Origin: Prototheca cutis
Taxonomy: Eukaryota; Chlorophyta; Trebouxiophyceae; Chlorellales; Chlorellaceae
Direction of reading: 5' to 3'
DNA: 32,708 nt
Assembly: GCA_002897115.2 (NCBI GenBank)
Contig: BCIH01000002.1
Span: 1,258,904-1,291,611 of the forward strand
Positions 10,113-20,504 of this stretch are shown piece after piece. The notes beneath the pieces were generated by a model. It did not search any database and was not told the origin of the DNA. It worked only from the letters and a program-made list of their open reading frames with translations. The first letter of the stretch is position 1; every line of letters starts with the position of its first letter. The position numbers were made by a program, and so were the translations under genes.

Positions 10113-10835
10113 CCGACCGGTGGGGGTGCCGAATCCTGCACACAGCATCGCCTGTAGTGCCAAAGCGTGCCTTTTAATATTTGATATTCGGCCCTAAGAT
10201 CCTTAGAGTCCCAAACAGGCCAATCAATTGTCGGATCCACCGCCCTGCCTGGCCTTTTGCCCGTGATACGAGCCCAGTGCCTCGCGCTCACTGGTCCGCA
10301 ATCGATCCGTGCCCCCCTCGAAAGAGTGTGACACACAAGCTTCTAGTCGTGCTATCTATCCGGCTTATGGTGGATGTAGGCTGCCTCGTGCAGAGATCCG
10401 ATGATAAAGTCCAGGGAGACCACACAAAAGGTGGGGGCGGTCAGGTCCCACCAGCATGTGTCGGGGATGGATCGACAAGGATTAGGACGCAGAATTGACC
10501 ATCAGGAAGCCCAACGCACTCCGAGAATCGCATCCGTAAAGATTGCCCCGGTACCGAGGCGGGCCGAGCGGGTCAAGCCCTGCATTCTCGTGCTGGTATT
10601 AGGAGGGCTCTGGCATCCAGTCAGCGTGTCGGAGGAGAATCGGTTGTCTGACGAAACAGCCGTCATTGTCACCGTCAGCATCAAAAAATGACAGCGCACT
10701 TCGCCTAGAACGCATCAAAAAGCCACATCCAATAGCATTAGTATCCATCACGACCTGCCAATACCTGATTTCGCGCTGAGAGCGTGCATATCGAGACGCT
10801 GCAAACATTGGCATCGGACCCTCTTCTGGGATACC
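10113..10835. other. Spacer between the two GST genes
   Basis: About 720 bases between the tandem GST genes. No splice-supported coding exon, RNA gene or repeat was seen. It must hold the 3' UTR of the first copy and the promoter of the second. No TGTAA was spotted. Confidence 0.6.
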
Positions 10836-12443
10836 ATGGCCGCCTCTCAGATCGTGCTCTGGAATGACCCCATCAGCCGCTATGGACAGAGGTGCGATGC
10901 CCTCGAAATCATTCCACCTGCGACGGATCTGCTCCAATGGCTGCCCAGGTGACACTGTGCGTTGGGTTTGCCAACTGATTGCGCCACCTATTTAGCAGGG
11001 TGAGGATCGTTCTGCAAGAGAAGGGGCTGCCTTACGAGATCCGCCCAGGTGCGCAGCATGTTCTTTGGGGAATGAAATGGGCACGGCAACACTGCAATTG
11101 TCCCATGAACGAGTGAACCTTGTGGAAACAAGAAAGTTCCNGCACTCTCAACTGCAGTGGACTTGTTGAACAAGGACGAGGGTTTCAAGGGTGCGTTTGG
11201 CGAGCTTGGGAAGCGGGCACGATCAAGAGTCCGGGTCAGACATGCGCCGGCCCATGCATGCTCGTGCAGTTCCCCGGAGGGACATAATGTGATGCGTGCA
11301 TCCTAAGTCAATGTCCGTGACTTGTCGTACTTGCACCAAACCCTAACACACGCATGCAGAGAAGTATGCGAGCATCCACCCCGACCCCAAGGCCCCCGCC
11401 AAGGTCCCCATCCTGGACACCGCCGACGGCACGGCCCTGATTGAGAGCATGGTGATAGCGCACTACTACGAGCGCAAGTACCCCGAGCCGGCTCTCATGC
11501 CCAAGGACCCGGCAGCCGCCGCCAAGGTGCCGGGAGGTTTTTTGAGGCTGCACGCAGAGGTGCACACCCTGCACCCCAGATCTAAAGCGAGCCAGCTCCC
11601 TCCAACCAACTTGCTGAGCGCAGGTCGACCTGTTCATCGAGCTTGGTGACATCATGCCGTACACATTTGCGTGCACCAGTGCCGACACCAAGGCCGCCAT
11701 CGAGGAAGCCAGGCTTGGGCTCGTGGAGGGTCTCAAGGTGGGAAACTGCTGCTCGAAAGGAGCGGCATGTATGCAGGGCACAAAGACTACCCCCTCCTGT
11801 CGCCGTGGGTTGACCTAGCAGAATCAACGGCATGACCGCCGCTCATATTCTTCATCCTGTTCACCATGTACAGAACACCGAGACGCTCCTGAAGCGGCTT
11901 GGGAGCACCAAGGGGGGCAACTACTTCCTGGGTGGCGAGTACACGCTGGCTGATGTGGCACACTCCACGCCCTACTTCCGGACGATCCAGATTCTCAAGC
12001 CCTTTAGGGGCATCGACGTCAACGCGATGATCAAGGAACTCAAGCTGGAGAGGTAAGGGTTTCTTGGGGGTGTGGGAGGGGGAGGGATGGGGAGGAGTGC
12101 TTGTCAATGCCTGGCCCTCGGGTGGTGCTGGGATCTCAGCGAGGCACTGCATCATTTTCAAGAACACACCATGCTCCTCCAAAGCTTCACACCGCCACAT
12201 CACATGATATGATGGGAGCTGCACAGAAAGAACAGATTATTCTTCCTGCCTCAAATTCCAGTCCTATTGCTCATTTCCCTGTACCAAACCGTGCCATCCC
12301 CTTCCTCCCATTTACTGCTCTCCAACAGGACGGCGGCCTGGCTGGAGGCTGTGCAGAGCCGGCCCTCCTTTGTCGAGACTGCACCCTCGTACGAGTGCAT
12401 GATGACCGGGTTTGCGCCGTACATTGCCCCCATGAAGGAATGA
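10836..12443 (+). CDS. Glutathione S-transferase, Ser at the catalytic site, copy 2
   Basis: Tandem paralogue of the upstream GST. Seven exons: 10836-10891, 10999-11048, 11158-11190, 11360-11526, 11624-11737, 11874-12052 and 12329-12443. Exon sizes (56, 50, 33, 167, 114, 179, 115) and phases are identical to copy 1, and the product is again 237 aa. The fold markers AKVPIL, ALIES and YFLGGEYTLADV are kept, and the C-terminus reads APYIAPMKE. The active-site segment differs: where copy 1 has TCPFAQR, this copy has ISRYGQR, so Cys14 is Ser. Ser at this position typifies conjugating or peroxidase GSTs (tau, phi), while Cys typifies thiol transferases, so the duplicates have probably split functions. 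The introns no longer resemble those of copy 1. One N lies in intron 2. Confidence 0.9.
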
Positions 12444-13624
12444 GGTGGATATTGAATGGGGGTGGCACGATTCTTTTGCAGGAGGTCCCTAGCAGTTTTT
12501 GTGATGTCGATGTTCTCGACCAGGCACTGGGTTGGGTTATGTCCTTTGATGGGCAACTGGCATGTCTGTGCTGTGGACACTCTGCTGCCCCACGGGACAC
12601 CCGACATGTTGCATGTGTTTGTTGTCTGTGCCTCATGACCCCGCTCTCGTGCATTCAGGGCATTTGTTCTGTGTCGCTCCTCTGTGTGCCTGCCAAATTC
12701 ACGATAGGCCATTTTGATGATACACGCACAGACAGAACGTAGTACAGGATGTCCGTGTCTAGCCATCCGGAACTGCCAAAATGCTTGGGGCAGAGAGCCA
12801 ATGCATAGGTCCAGGTGCAAGCTGGTTCGTCAGAACCCAGCAGCGAACCCAGCGACGACGAGTCTTGAACCCGATTAAAGGGGCTACGGCAGCCTCGCAA
12901 ATGAATTCCCGTTTCAGCCTTCCGGCCCTCCCGTGCCGCATCCCCCTGCCCCGCCCCACGACAATGCTCAGTCGACACCCAGACAACAGTGCATGATCAG
13001 TACCCCGCCAGAGCGGGGGATACTTGCGGGAAATCGCTCTTCAAAGCTCGCGAGGGGCGCAGCCGTGGAGGTCGCGCCCACTAGACGGCGCGTACAGGCC
13101 CGCGCAGTGCTTGTGAACTACAGGAATAAGTATGATAGACCTTCTTATATGATATATTATACAAATTGGGGCTGTATATGTGCAGTTACTTAGGTTTCCC
13201 GGCAGGCCGCCTCAGACCCTTATTCGCGACGGCGGAAGTGCCTGAAGGGGGACTGGGTCACACCCAGTCTGGAGCTCCTGAACAAGCACTTTCAGGGGGT
13301 GTATTCCACAAGACAGCCTCCCAACCAAGCCCTACATATCCATATTAAGTGGTGCCTAGTCAGGGCTAGGGAAGTAATGAGCGCTTGTTGGCAGCTCAGT
13401 CTGGGAGCCAGCATCACGGTCCACAGTGGGCAGTGCACGGGCCACCGTTTGTTTGGGCCTCCATTGTCGCACCGCATGACTGCATGCTCCGTGTGGATGC
13501 ACGCTCGGCTGGTCTCACACGGTGCGGAGTTGCGGCGTGGAAGCGGGCGAGCCACCCAGGACCTAGACCTGGGCCTTCCAACTCTCAAGGACCACGAAAG
13601 TGCTGTCCATGTTCAGGTGGTGCT

Positions 13625-13700
13625 ACCACGTGGTCCAGGACGGGCTAAGACCCACGCAGTAGTTATGGTGCAGAACTACCACGCGGGTCCCACGTGGGAC
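13625..13700. promoter_or_regulatory. Two CACGTG palindromes (G-box type)
   Basis: A 10-bp palindrome (accacgtggt, 13625-13634) and a perfect 14-bp palindrome (gtcccacgtgggac, 13687-13700) both centre on CACGTG, the core bound by plant bZIP and bHLH factors, and lie about 60 bases apart. They sit downstream of both flanking genes, so no promoter can be assigned. They may belong to an unannotated transcript, or be chance in GC-rich DNA. Confidence 0.35.
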
Positions 13701-13955
13701 GGCCCTGTAGGGGTCTGATTAAGTTCTTGAAATCCCCGTCGATCAAGCGGGCGTGGGCATCGTGAGTAGGGCCTGGCGGCCTGAATTCATTGTGAGGGTG
13801 CTCACCCCTCAGTCGAGTATGTGCTCGAAAACGGTTTGGTAGGTTATTGGCCCCATGCAAGACTGAAGAAGCCATGCGGCATGCCCTGTGCATTCAACAA
13901 ACCACTGTTCTCGACCTTGTTGTGCTTGTTGCACTTGAAGCGGTCGTGGCCATCG

Positions 13956-13960
13956 TTACA
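13956..13960 (-). terminator. TGTAA polyadenylation signal
   Basis: The plus strand reads ttaca, which is TGTAA on the minus strand, about 240 bases beyond the stop codon of the TPR/J-domain gene. It is a plausible polyadenylation signal for that gene. Confidence 0.4.
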
Positions 13961-14199
13961 CAGGCCCACCGGAATCAATCCTGGCTGCTCTATGCGTGGT
14001 GGTTGAACCAAGGATCACTCAGTCTTTTGCCACCAACACAATTGCGTGAACAACTGGGTCCTTTCAGTTTGAGTGCACAGTTTGTTCCATCTTCCAAGAG
14101 ACGGCAATTGATACAAGTGACACAGTGTGTGGGTGGCACGACTCGGTGACCTTGCAGGTCTCTTCAACAACTCTGTCTTTTGCAAAGGCCAAACCCACA

Positions 14200-16245
14200 T
14201 CAGGATATGCATTCCAGCAGCCGCTCATAGGCCGCCTGGACGGTCCTAAAGGCCTCTTCCGCGGCCTCACGCTGTTTGGCGGTGTGGTCCGGTCCATGCC
14301 AACGATCTGGGTGCCAGCGCGTGGCTTGGCGGCGATAAGCTGCCCGCACCGCCGCTGGGGTCACTGTGGCTGCGGCATTACTATCCAGGCCCAGCGCGTG
14401 CAGCGCGTCAACGGGCAACCCATCCCTCGCAAACGATGCCTGGTCAGTTGCGAGGGGCTCGGCCGCGCCACGATCTTGTTGTGCGGCGCAGTTCGCCGCA
14501 GCGCGCCGCGTCTCCTCCTCCAGCCCGGGGGTCCCGGGCGCCAGCCGTGCCAGCCGCCGCCAGAGAAGAAAGGCTTCGGTGTGTCGCCGCGCCGCGCTCA
14601 GCGCCCGCGCCCGAGCCCGCACGGCCGCCGGATTGTCAGGCTCGAGTTTCGTAGCCGCCACGGCGTCGGCCAGACCGGCCTCGACACTGCCCCGGTCAAG
14701 CTGTGCCGCGGAGCGCCGGGCAAGCAGCGCCGCACGCAGGCCCGCTGCGCGCGCTCTGTGAATGTGCGTCAGCGCTGCCGTCAGCTGCTCAGCAGCTTCC
14801 CCGGCGTGGCCAGATTCCTCGGCCATCGTTGTAGCGTCCAGCATCACCGCCAGCGGTTGCAAGAATGCGCGCAGTTCCTCGCACTTGTCAGGCGGCACCG
14901 AGCCGGCAGACTTCAAAGACAGCGGTGGTGTGCTATTCCCTGAGGAGGAGCAGGAGCTGTCTGTTGTGTCATTCATCGATCGCCGCTGGCAGCCCTCGGC
15001 CGCTGTGAGGACCTCCTGCGAGGCCCGGTCTCGCTGCTTCTTCTGGACGCATTGTGGTAATGATGCCGAGCTGGCACTCGTAGCGCATACTGTACAAGGT
15101 CCCAGCAGCTTCAGGGCGGCTTCCACGTCGCCCCGTCGCCAGGCAATCTCGCCCTGCAGGTACGTCTGGTCTGTTCCCGGCAGCATGCGCGCCGCCGCGG
15201 CCGCCGCATCGTCCCAGCGTCCGCAGGCGATGCACGCTTCGGTCAAGGCGGCCTGGGCCGCATGAAGGCCCGGCGCTGCACGAGCCACCTCCTGTGCGGC
15301 ATGCAACGCCTCTGCTGGCGCGGTATCGTTGTCGGCAGACAAACCCTTGTCACCAGTTGGCGCTTGGTCAGTGTCACCGTCAACAACACCGAGGGGGAAA
15401 CCGGCATCCAATCCGATTCCCGGCCGCAGCCCTTGGGCCGCAGAATCGGCTTCGGCCGCGCCGGCTGATGCTCGCCGCGCGCAGAGAGACCGCGCGGCGG
15501 CAAGACCCCTCTGTGCCGTGGCCCTGTGCCGTGCCATCCGCGATGGATCCTGGGAGGCGACTCTCGTCAAACCCAACGGTGCCGCTCTCTCACACAATTC
15601 CAATGCCTTTTCAAATGCCGCTAGGCTGCTCTCGCCTTGGTGCAGTGCGAACCGCGCCCGGCCCAGCCGCAGAGCGGCGCCCAGGTTGCCGGGATCACGG
15701 AGCAGCGCAGCTTCCGCACTGGCTGCAGCGATGTCCGGCCGTCCGAGCTTCAGTGCCGCAGCGGCCCGATTGTTGTGGTATGCGGCCGCCGAGGGCCAGT
15801 ACCGCACCGCGTGACTGAAATGCTCCAGCGCAGTGACCGCGTCGCCGGCCGCCATCGACACCCGGCCCTGCTCGTTGCACCTGCGTTATGTGGGTTTAAG
15901 CTGTTGTTGTTTGCACATATTTTCTGTGTGCATGTGCATGGCTGTGCCGTAGCTCTGGAGGTCTTGGCCAGGGTGCCCCACGACTCCCTCAGACCCTCCT
16001 TACTCAAGACTCCCACACGCCCGTCAGACAAAAGTCTCAATGCATCACCACTACCTGTCGGCTGCTTCTCTGTCCAGGCAGCCATCCTGCCACCACTCAC
16101 GGGGCAGGGACGAGGAGCGCTGCGTCTCCCACATGGCGTCCAGCGCCGCAGATTCTTCACAGACCCGCTGGAACAGCACCTGCAGCTCCTCGGCGGCTCC
16201 GGGGCCAAGCTCCAAGTTCTTCAGCCTTTGGCCCAGGTCCTGCAT
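14200..16245 (-). CDS. TPR and J-domain co-chaperone (DNAJC7-like)
   Basis: Hsp70 co-chaperone of the TPR plus J-domain class. Two exons, 16245-16055 and 15880-14200, joined in phase 2, give 623 aa. Residues 1-63 (from MQDLGQRLKNLELGPGAAEE) are a helical lead-in. From about residue 65 there are TPR helices (ALEHFSHAVRYWPSAAAYHN, then NRAAAALKLG), with further TPR-like helices to about residue 540, separated by a Ser- and Asp-rich stretch near the middle. The last 70 residues are a J-domain with VRAAYRRQATRWHPDRWHG carrying the HPD signature needed to stimulate Hsp70, ending at ERLLECIS. TPRs usually bind Hsp70/Hsp90 C-terminal EEVD tails or clients. An upstream in-frame extension exists, but it reads like UTR; the chosen ATG is the last one before the helical segment. 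The gene is divergent from glutathione synthetase. Confidence 0.85.
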
Positions 16246-16935
16246 CTTGGTAGTCCGCCATATCACGCCCGCCTCCCCTGTGAAGGCGGGCCAGGCCGTG
16301 TGTGAGACGTTGACTGCTGAAAATGCCCGGGCAGAAGTTTGACCGCAATCCCGCTGGCCCCGGGCAGCGAGGGTTTCAACCCCCCGGATTCTTTTGCAAA
16401 CATTTCCCCATAAACGCACTGCCCAATAAAATGCAAATAGCCGCATACCCTCGTCCAGCAGCCGATGGCTAAACTCCATGTCGGCTACTGTGCCGTGGGG
16501 CCCACCAGCATCCCAGTGCCAGGGACCCCACGACTCTCACAACGCATTCACGAGGTGATCCAAATGTTCTACGTGTTCCATGCAGTGCATCCTGAGTATC
16601 TAGCACCTGGTTTTTGTCCAGCTCGATGTGTAGGAGTCCCCGGCGCTGTGGGAGTGTGCTCCAGTTTTTCGAGTTGCGGTCTCGCACCCATCCGATCGGG
16701 CTTCCCGGGATCTCACATGGATGACCTGATGATGATGCCGGGCAAGCAGGGTCACAGCCGAGCACTCTCGCTCTGTCATAGACCAGGGGGCCTTTGAGTC
16801 ATTCGCATTTGTTATTTCGAGTTGGGTATCGATTGCGTGAATGTCCGGGTTGTGAGTCACGGACGGGTGGGTACTTGGCTACGCCACGCGCACCGTCACG
16901 ACAGTGTNGGGCCATTGCCCCGGCCAGGCACAGCC
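16246..16935. promoter_or_regulatory. Shared divergent promoter region, J-domain gene and glutathione synthetase
   Basis: About 690 bases separate the two divergent start codons, so both promoters must lie here. A CCAAT element inside gcccaataaa (16421-16430) is directly followed by atgcaaat (16431-16438). No clear TATA box or heat-shock element was seen. One N lies at 16909. Confidence 0.5.
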
Positions 16936-18887
16936 ATGGCACCGGATGTCAGCGCCACGGAAACTGTCGAGCTGCTCGATAGACTCAAGGACCCTGCCGT
17001 GCTTGCCCAGACCACCGAGGATGCCATCACCTGGGCAACTCAACATGGACTGGTGAGTGTGCGGGGATGTGAGCTGGGCAACTGCCCCATGCTTCCCCGG
17101 GCTTGCTGAGCGGAGTAGGCAGCCAGGCTTCCAATCCTAAGGACTAGACCTTGAGTAATTCCCTTCTTTTCCATCTGCAGGTCATGGTCCCTGCGGGCGC
17201 ATCGCCGGCATGCGCCGTGACGCATGCGCCGCTGTCGCTGACACCTGTCCCCTACCCCCGGGAGACTTTCCTGAAGGCCAAGCAGGCTGCCGAGTCGTTC
17301 AGCCTGCTCGTGGATGCCGTGGCCAGGGACGAAGCCTACCTGGTTGAAACACTGAGTGCCGCCGCTCGATTTGATGACTTTATGGTGAGCAGTGGCGGCA
17401 GGTGGGTCTGATGGTACGGCCAGGGTTCGAGGGTGGACAGCACATCGACGAGGTGCCTGGCCTTGCCCTTATCTCAATGCCCCAAACCCTCGAAGCCCCC
17501 ACACCCCATGTGCACAGGCGCGTCAGCTGGGCATTCTGGAGCGGACGGCCGCAGACCGGGCGGCGCATGTTTCGACGGAAGGTGTGCTGAGTCACCTGCG
17601 GTCAGACTACATGCTGCATGGACCGACGGGGTCGTTGCTGCAGGTGGAAATCAACACCATTGGCGTGTCATTTGCCTGCCTGGCACAGCTGACCTCCGGC
17701 CTGCACGGCCACCTGCTGGGCCGACTGGGCGTGGGCGACGAAGGAAGCGCGGCGCTGCCGCCCAACGACTCCATGGACGGCCTGGCTGATGCTCTGGGCG
17801 CTGCAGCACAGGCCTACGACGTCCCGGACGCCGTCGTGCTCATGGTCGTCCAGCCGGGCGAACGCAACCTCTACGACCAACAGGTGTGTGTGGACGGATG
17901 GATGAGATGGGTTGACGGGGATTATGGATGGGCCAGGGCGTGCAGAATGTGTGGCGTTGGGTTACTCATGGACCTCCGACTCTGTGTTTCATGTGAGGCC
18001 ACACACATGAATTGATCAATTGATCGATCAACGAACCAATAGAGTAAACAATGAGTGAATGGTAGATAATAAATAAGTACTAAATAGCCAACTCCCCCTC
18101 TCCTTCCCCCGAAAAACAGTGGGCGGCGACGCGGCTGTGGGAGCGGCACGGCGTGCGGATGGTTCGGCGGACGTTTGAACAGCTGTCCTGGGAGCTGGAG
18201 CTGGGCACGGACCGACGGCTGCGGCTGGGGTCGACGCCTGTCTCAGTGGTCTACCTGCGGGCGGGGTACGTCCCCGAAGACTATGCTGGCAACGCCGACT
18301 GGGCGGTACGCGAGCGCGTGGAGCTCAGTGATGCGTTCAAGTGTCCCTCTGTCGCATACCAGCTGGCGGGAGCGAAGAAAGTGCAGCAGGATCTGGCACG
18401 GCCAGGGGTGGTGGAACGGTTCCTGCCTGACGCACCGGACCGTGTGGCGCTGGTCCGCTCTTTCTTCGCGGGGCTGTGGGGCCTGGAGGATCTGGCCGAC
18501 CCCGCTACGGCCGCGGCGGTGGCGGACGCCGTGGCGCGGCCAGAGGGCTACGTGCTCAAACCCCAGCGCGAGGGCGGCGGGCACAACTTGTACGGCGCCG
18601 CGCTGCGCGAGAGGCTACAAAATGGCGGAGAGGGCCTGGGAGCCTACGTTCTCATGCAGCGCATCCTGCCCCCTGTGCACCAGGCGGTGCTTGTGCGCCA
18701 GGGCACCGCCCAGACCACNGCCACGCTGTCGGAACTAGGTGTTTATTCGACGCTGGTGCGGCGGGGAGACACGGTGCTGCACAATGCAGGTGCGGGGCAC
18801 CTTGTCCGCACCAAGGCCGCAGAATCAGACGAGGGAGGCGTCGCCGCAGGGTACGGCGTCCTGGATAGCCCCATGCTGGTCGGGTGA
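16936..18887 (+). CDS. GSS: Glutathione synthetase
   Basis: Catalyses the second step of glutathione synthesis: gamma-glutamylcysteine plus glycine plus ATP gives glutathione. Exons 16936-17052, 17181-17384, 17518-17883 and 18120-18887 are all in phase 0; product 484 aa, against 474 in human. Family motifs are intact: LLQVEINTIGVSFACL with substrate- and Mg-binding Glu and Asn, the Gly-rich ATP loop VLKPQREGGGHNLYG, SELGVYSTLVR, and the end GHLVRTKAAESDEGGVAAG. There is no N-terminal extension beyond the usual start, so the product is probably cytosolic; an upstream in-frame stretch lacks an ATG. Two GST genes that use its product lie upstream on the same strand, and the J-domain gene is divergent. 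One N falls in exon 4. TGTAA lies about 300 bases after the stop. Confidence 0.95.
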
Positions 18888-19186
18888 TGGAGGACGCTGA
18901 CCCACCCGGAGCCAGTCGGGGTTGTATCCATGCCCAGCGCCCTGTACACGCAAGCTCACGCTCATGGCAAGGCATGTGGGATGTCGAAATGTCATGAAAT
19001 AGAGAGATGAGTATCGGTGGGGATGTGAATTTTCCGCCGGAAGTGGGGGACGTCTAGGAACTCCCGAGATCACTGGGGGGAGGGCCTGCACATCTGGTTT
19101 GAATGGGCTACCCCCTGCCCTCGAGGGGAACGTTCGGGAACATGCCCCTGCCCTGACGAACAAATGCCGTTTGCGTCACCGGCGTC

Positions 19187-19191
19187 TGTAA
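19187..19191 (+). terminator. TGTAA polyadenylation signal
   Basis: TGTAA about 300 bases after the glutathione synthetase stop. If used, that mRNA would end near 19205, which favours the later of two possible start codons (19287 rather than 19164) for the next gene. Confidence 0.4.
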
Positions 19192-19286
19192 AAATTCCGA
19201 TTATTATACAAGACGCAGAGGTCGTGCACGAAGTCGGGGGTGGCTTGGCCATCGCGCGGGTGCGGGGAGCCTGCACCTGTTCGGCC

Positions 19287-20453
19287 ATGAAGCCACGGCG
19301 AAGCACTGGGCCACGACAGGAATGGGCCCCCGGCAGCATCGTCAGGGTGCTGCCGAGCATCTGTATAGCTCTAGCTTTTATAGTTCTGCTGCACAGGAGC
19401 CATGTGCTGGCTCCCAGGCTGAGCGCGGGGCCTCAGGTGGATGGGGGTGCCCATGCCAACCCGGGCACCCTGCTCAACATGGAGGCTGAACTGGAGCGCG
19501 AGACCTTCATGGAGACAGCGAGCGCATCCGGGGGCGAGAAGAGCCCCATGCCGGAGCTGTTCCTCTTCATTGGCATCCTGTCGGGGCGAGGCTACCGGCA
19601 CCGCCGGCTTGCGGTGCGGGAGGCATGGGCGAGCAAGGCTCAGCAGCCCGGTCAAGTGGTCTCCAAGTTTGTGCTGTCAGAGGACGAGCTGACGCCCCAG
19701 GTGCAGAAGGAGCTGGACTCTTACGGCGACATGGTCTTTGTCGGCCAGCGCACAAATTACAAGTCCATCCTGTACAAGACCTACTTTGTGAGTGTGTTCA
19801 AAGAGCGGTGGCAAGGAAACGGAGGTGGCTTGGGGCGTTCTTCTCCGGTCGTCCTTCCGCATGGCATGCGCGCTGCCCTTCCTCACCCTCTCGCCCCCTA
19901 CCACCCACAAAAATCCCCTCTGCTCCTTACTCCAGGTGATGGAGTATGCGGTGAGGAACTACGACGTCAAGTTCATCCTGAAGACCGACGACGACGCGTT
20001 TGTCAACGTGCCACCGCTCGTAGCGCAGCTCCGGCGGCTGTGCGAGACGCCCGGTTGCGCCAATGAGCGCCTCTACATGGGCCGTCTGGTGTACCACTCA
20101 GAGGTGTTGCTGGCGCGGGGACACAAGTGGAACAACGCTGCCTTCCACCAGCACACTGGTGAGGATGATGGATGATCAGCGTGGTGTGGAGGCTGGTTTC
20201 GACTTGTTGAGTTTGTGTGGGTTTGGATCGATTCCATCCCCGGCTGCCTGGCCGGTTTGGGGTCTCAGTCTATCTAGCCCACCCCTTGCACNTCTATCTT
20301 CTGGCCCTGCCTGCCTGCTGAAATGTTCCGTGCGCACATGTTCCATGTGGTGGATTGGGCTCTGTGCACATCGATCCTCCAGTTGTGCATTGGCCTGCCA
20401 CCTCGAGGTTTCCATGCGATGGAAGGATGCTCGTTGTTCCACCCTGATGCATA

Positions 20454-20504
<51 letters not shown>

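Larger units (their letters stand above)
12444..14199. other. Gene-free convergent interval
   Basis: About 1.75 kb between the end of the second GST (+) and the end of the J-domain gene (-). Open frames here lack family resemblance and splice support. Visible items are an AT-rich patch (about 13120-13190), an 8-bp stem with a 3-base loop at 13251-13269 (gactgggt/acccagtc), two CACGTG palindromes at 13625 and 13687, and a TGTAA on the minus strand near 13956. The rest shows no structure I can name. Confidence 0.6.

Noticed and set aside
13299..13718. Plus-strand 139-codon frame in the gene-free interval
   Set aside because: No family resemblance, no splice context, and an equally open frame lies on the other strand.
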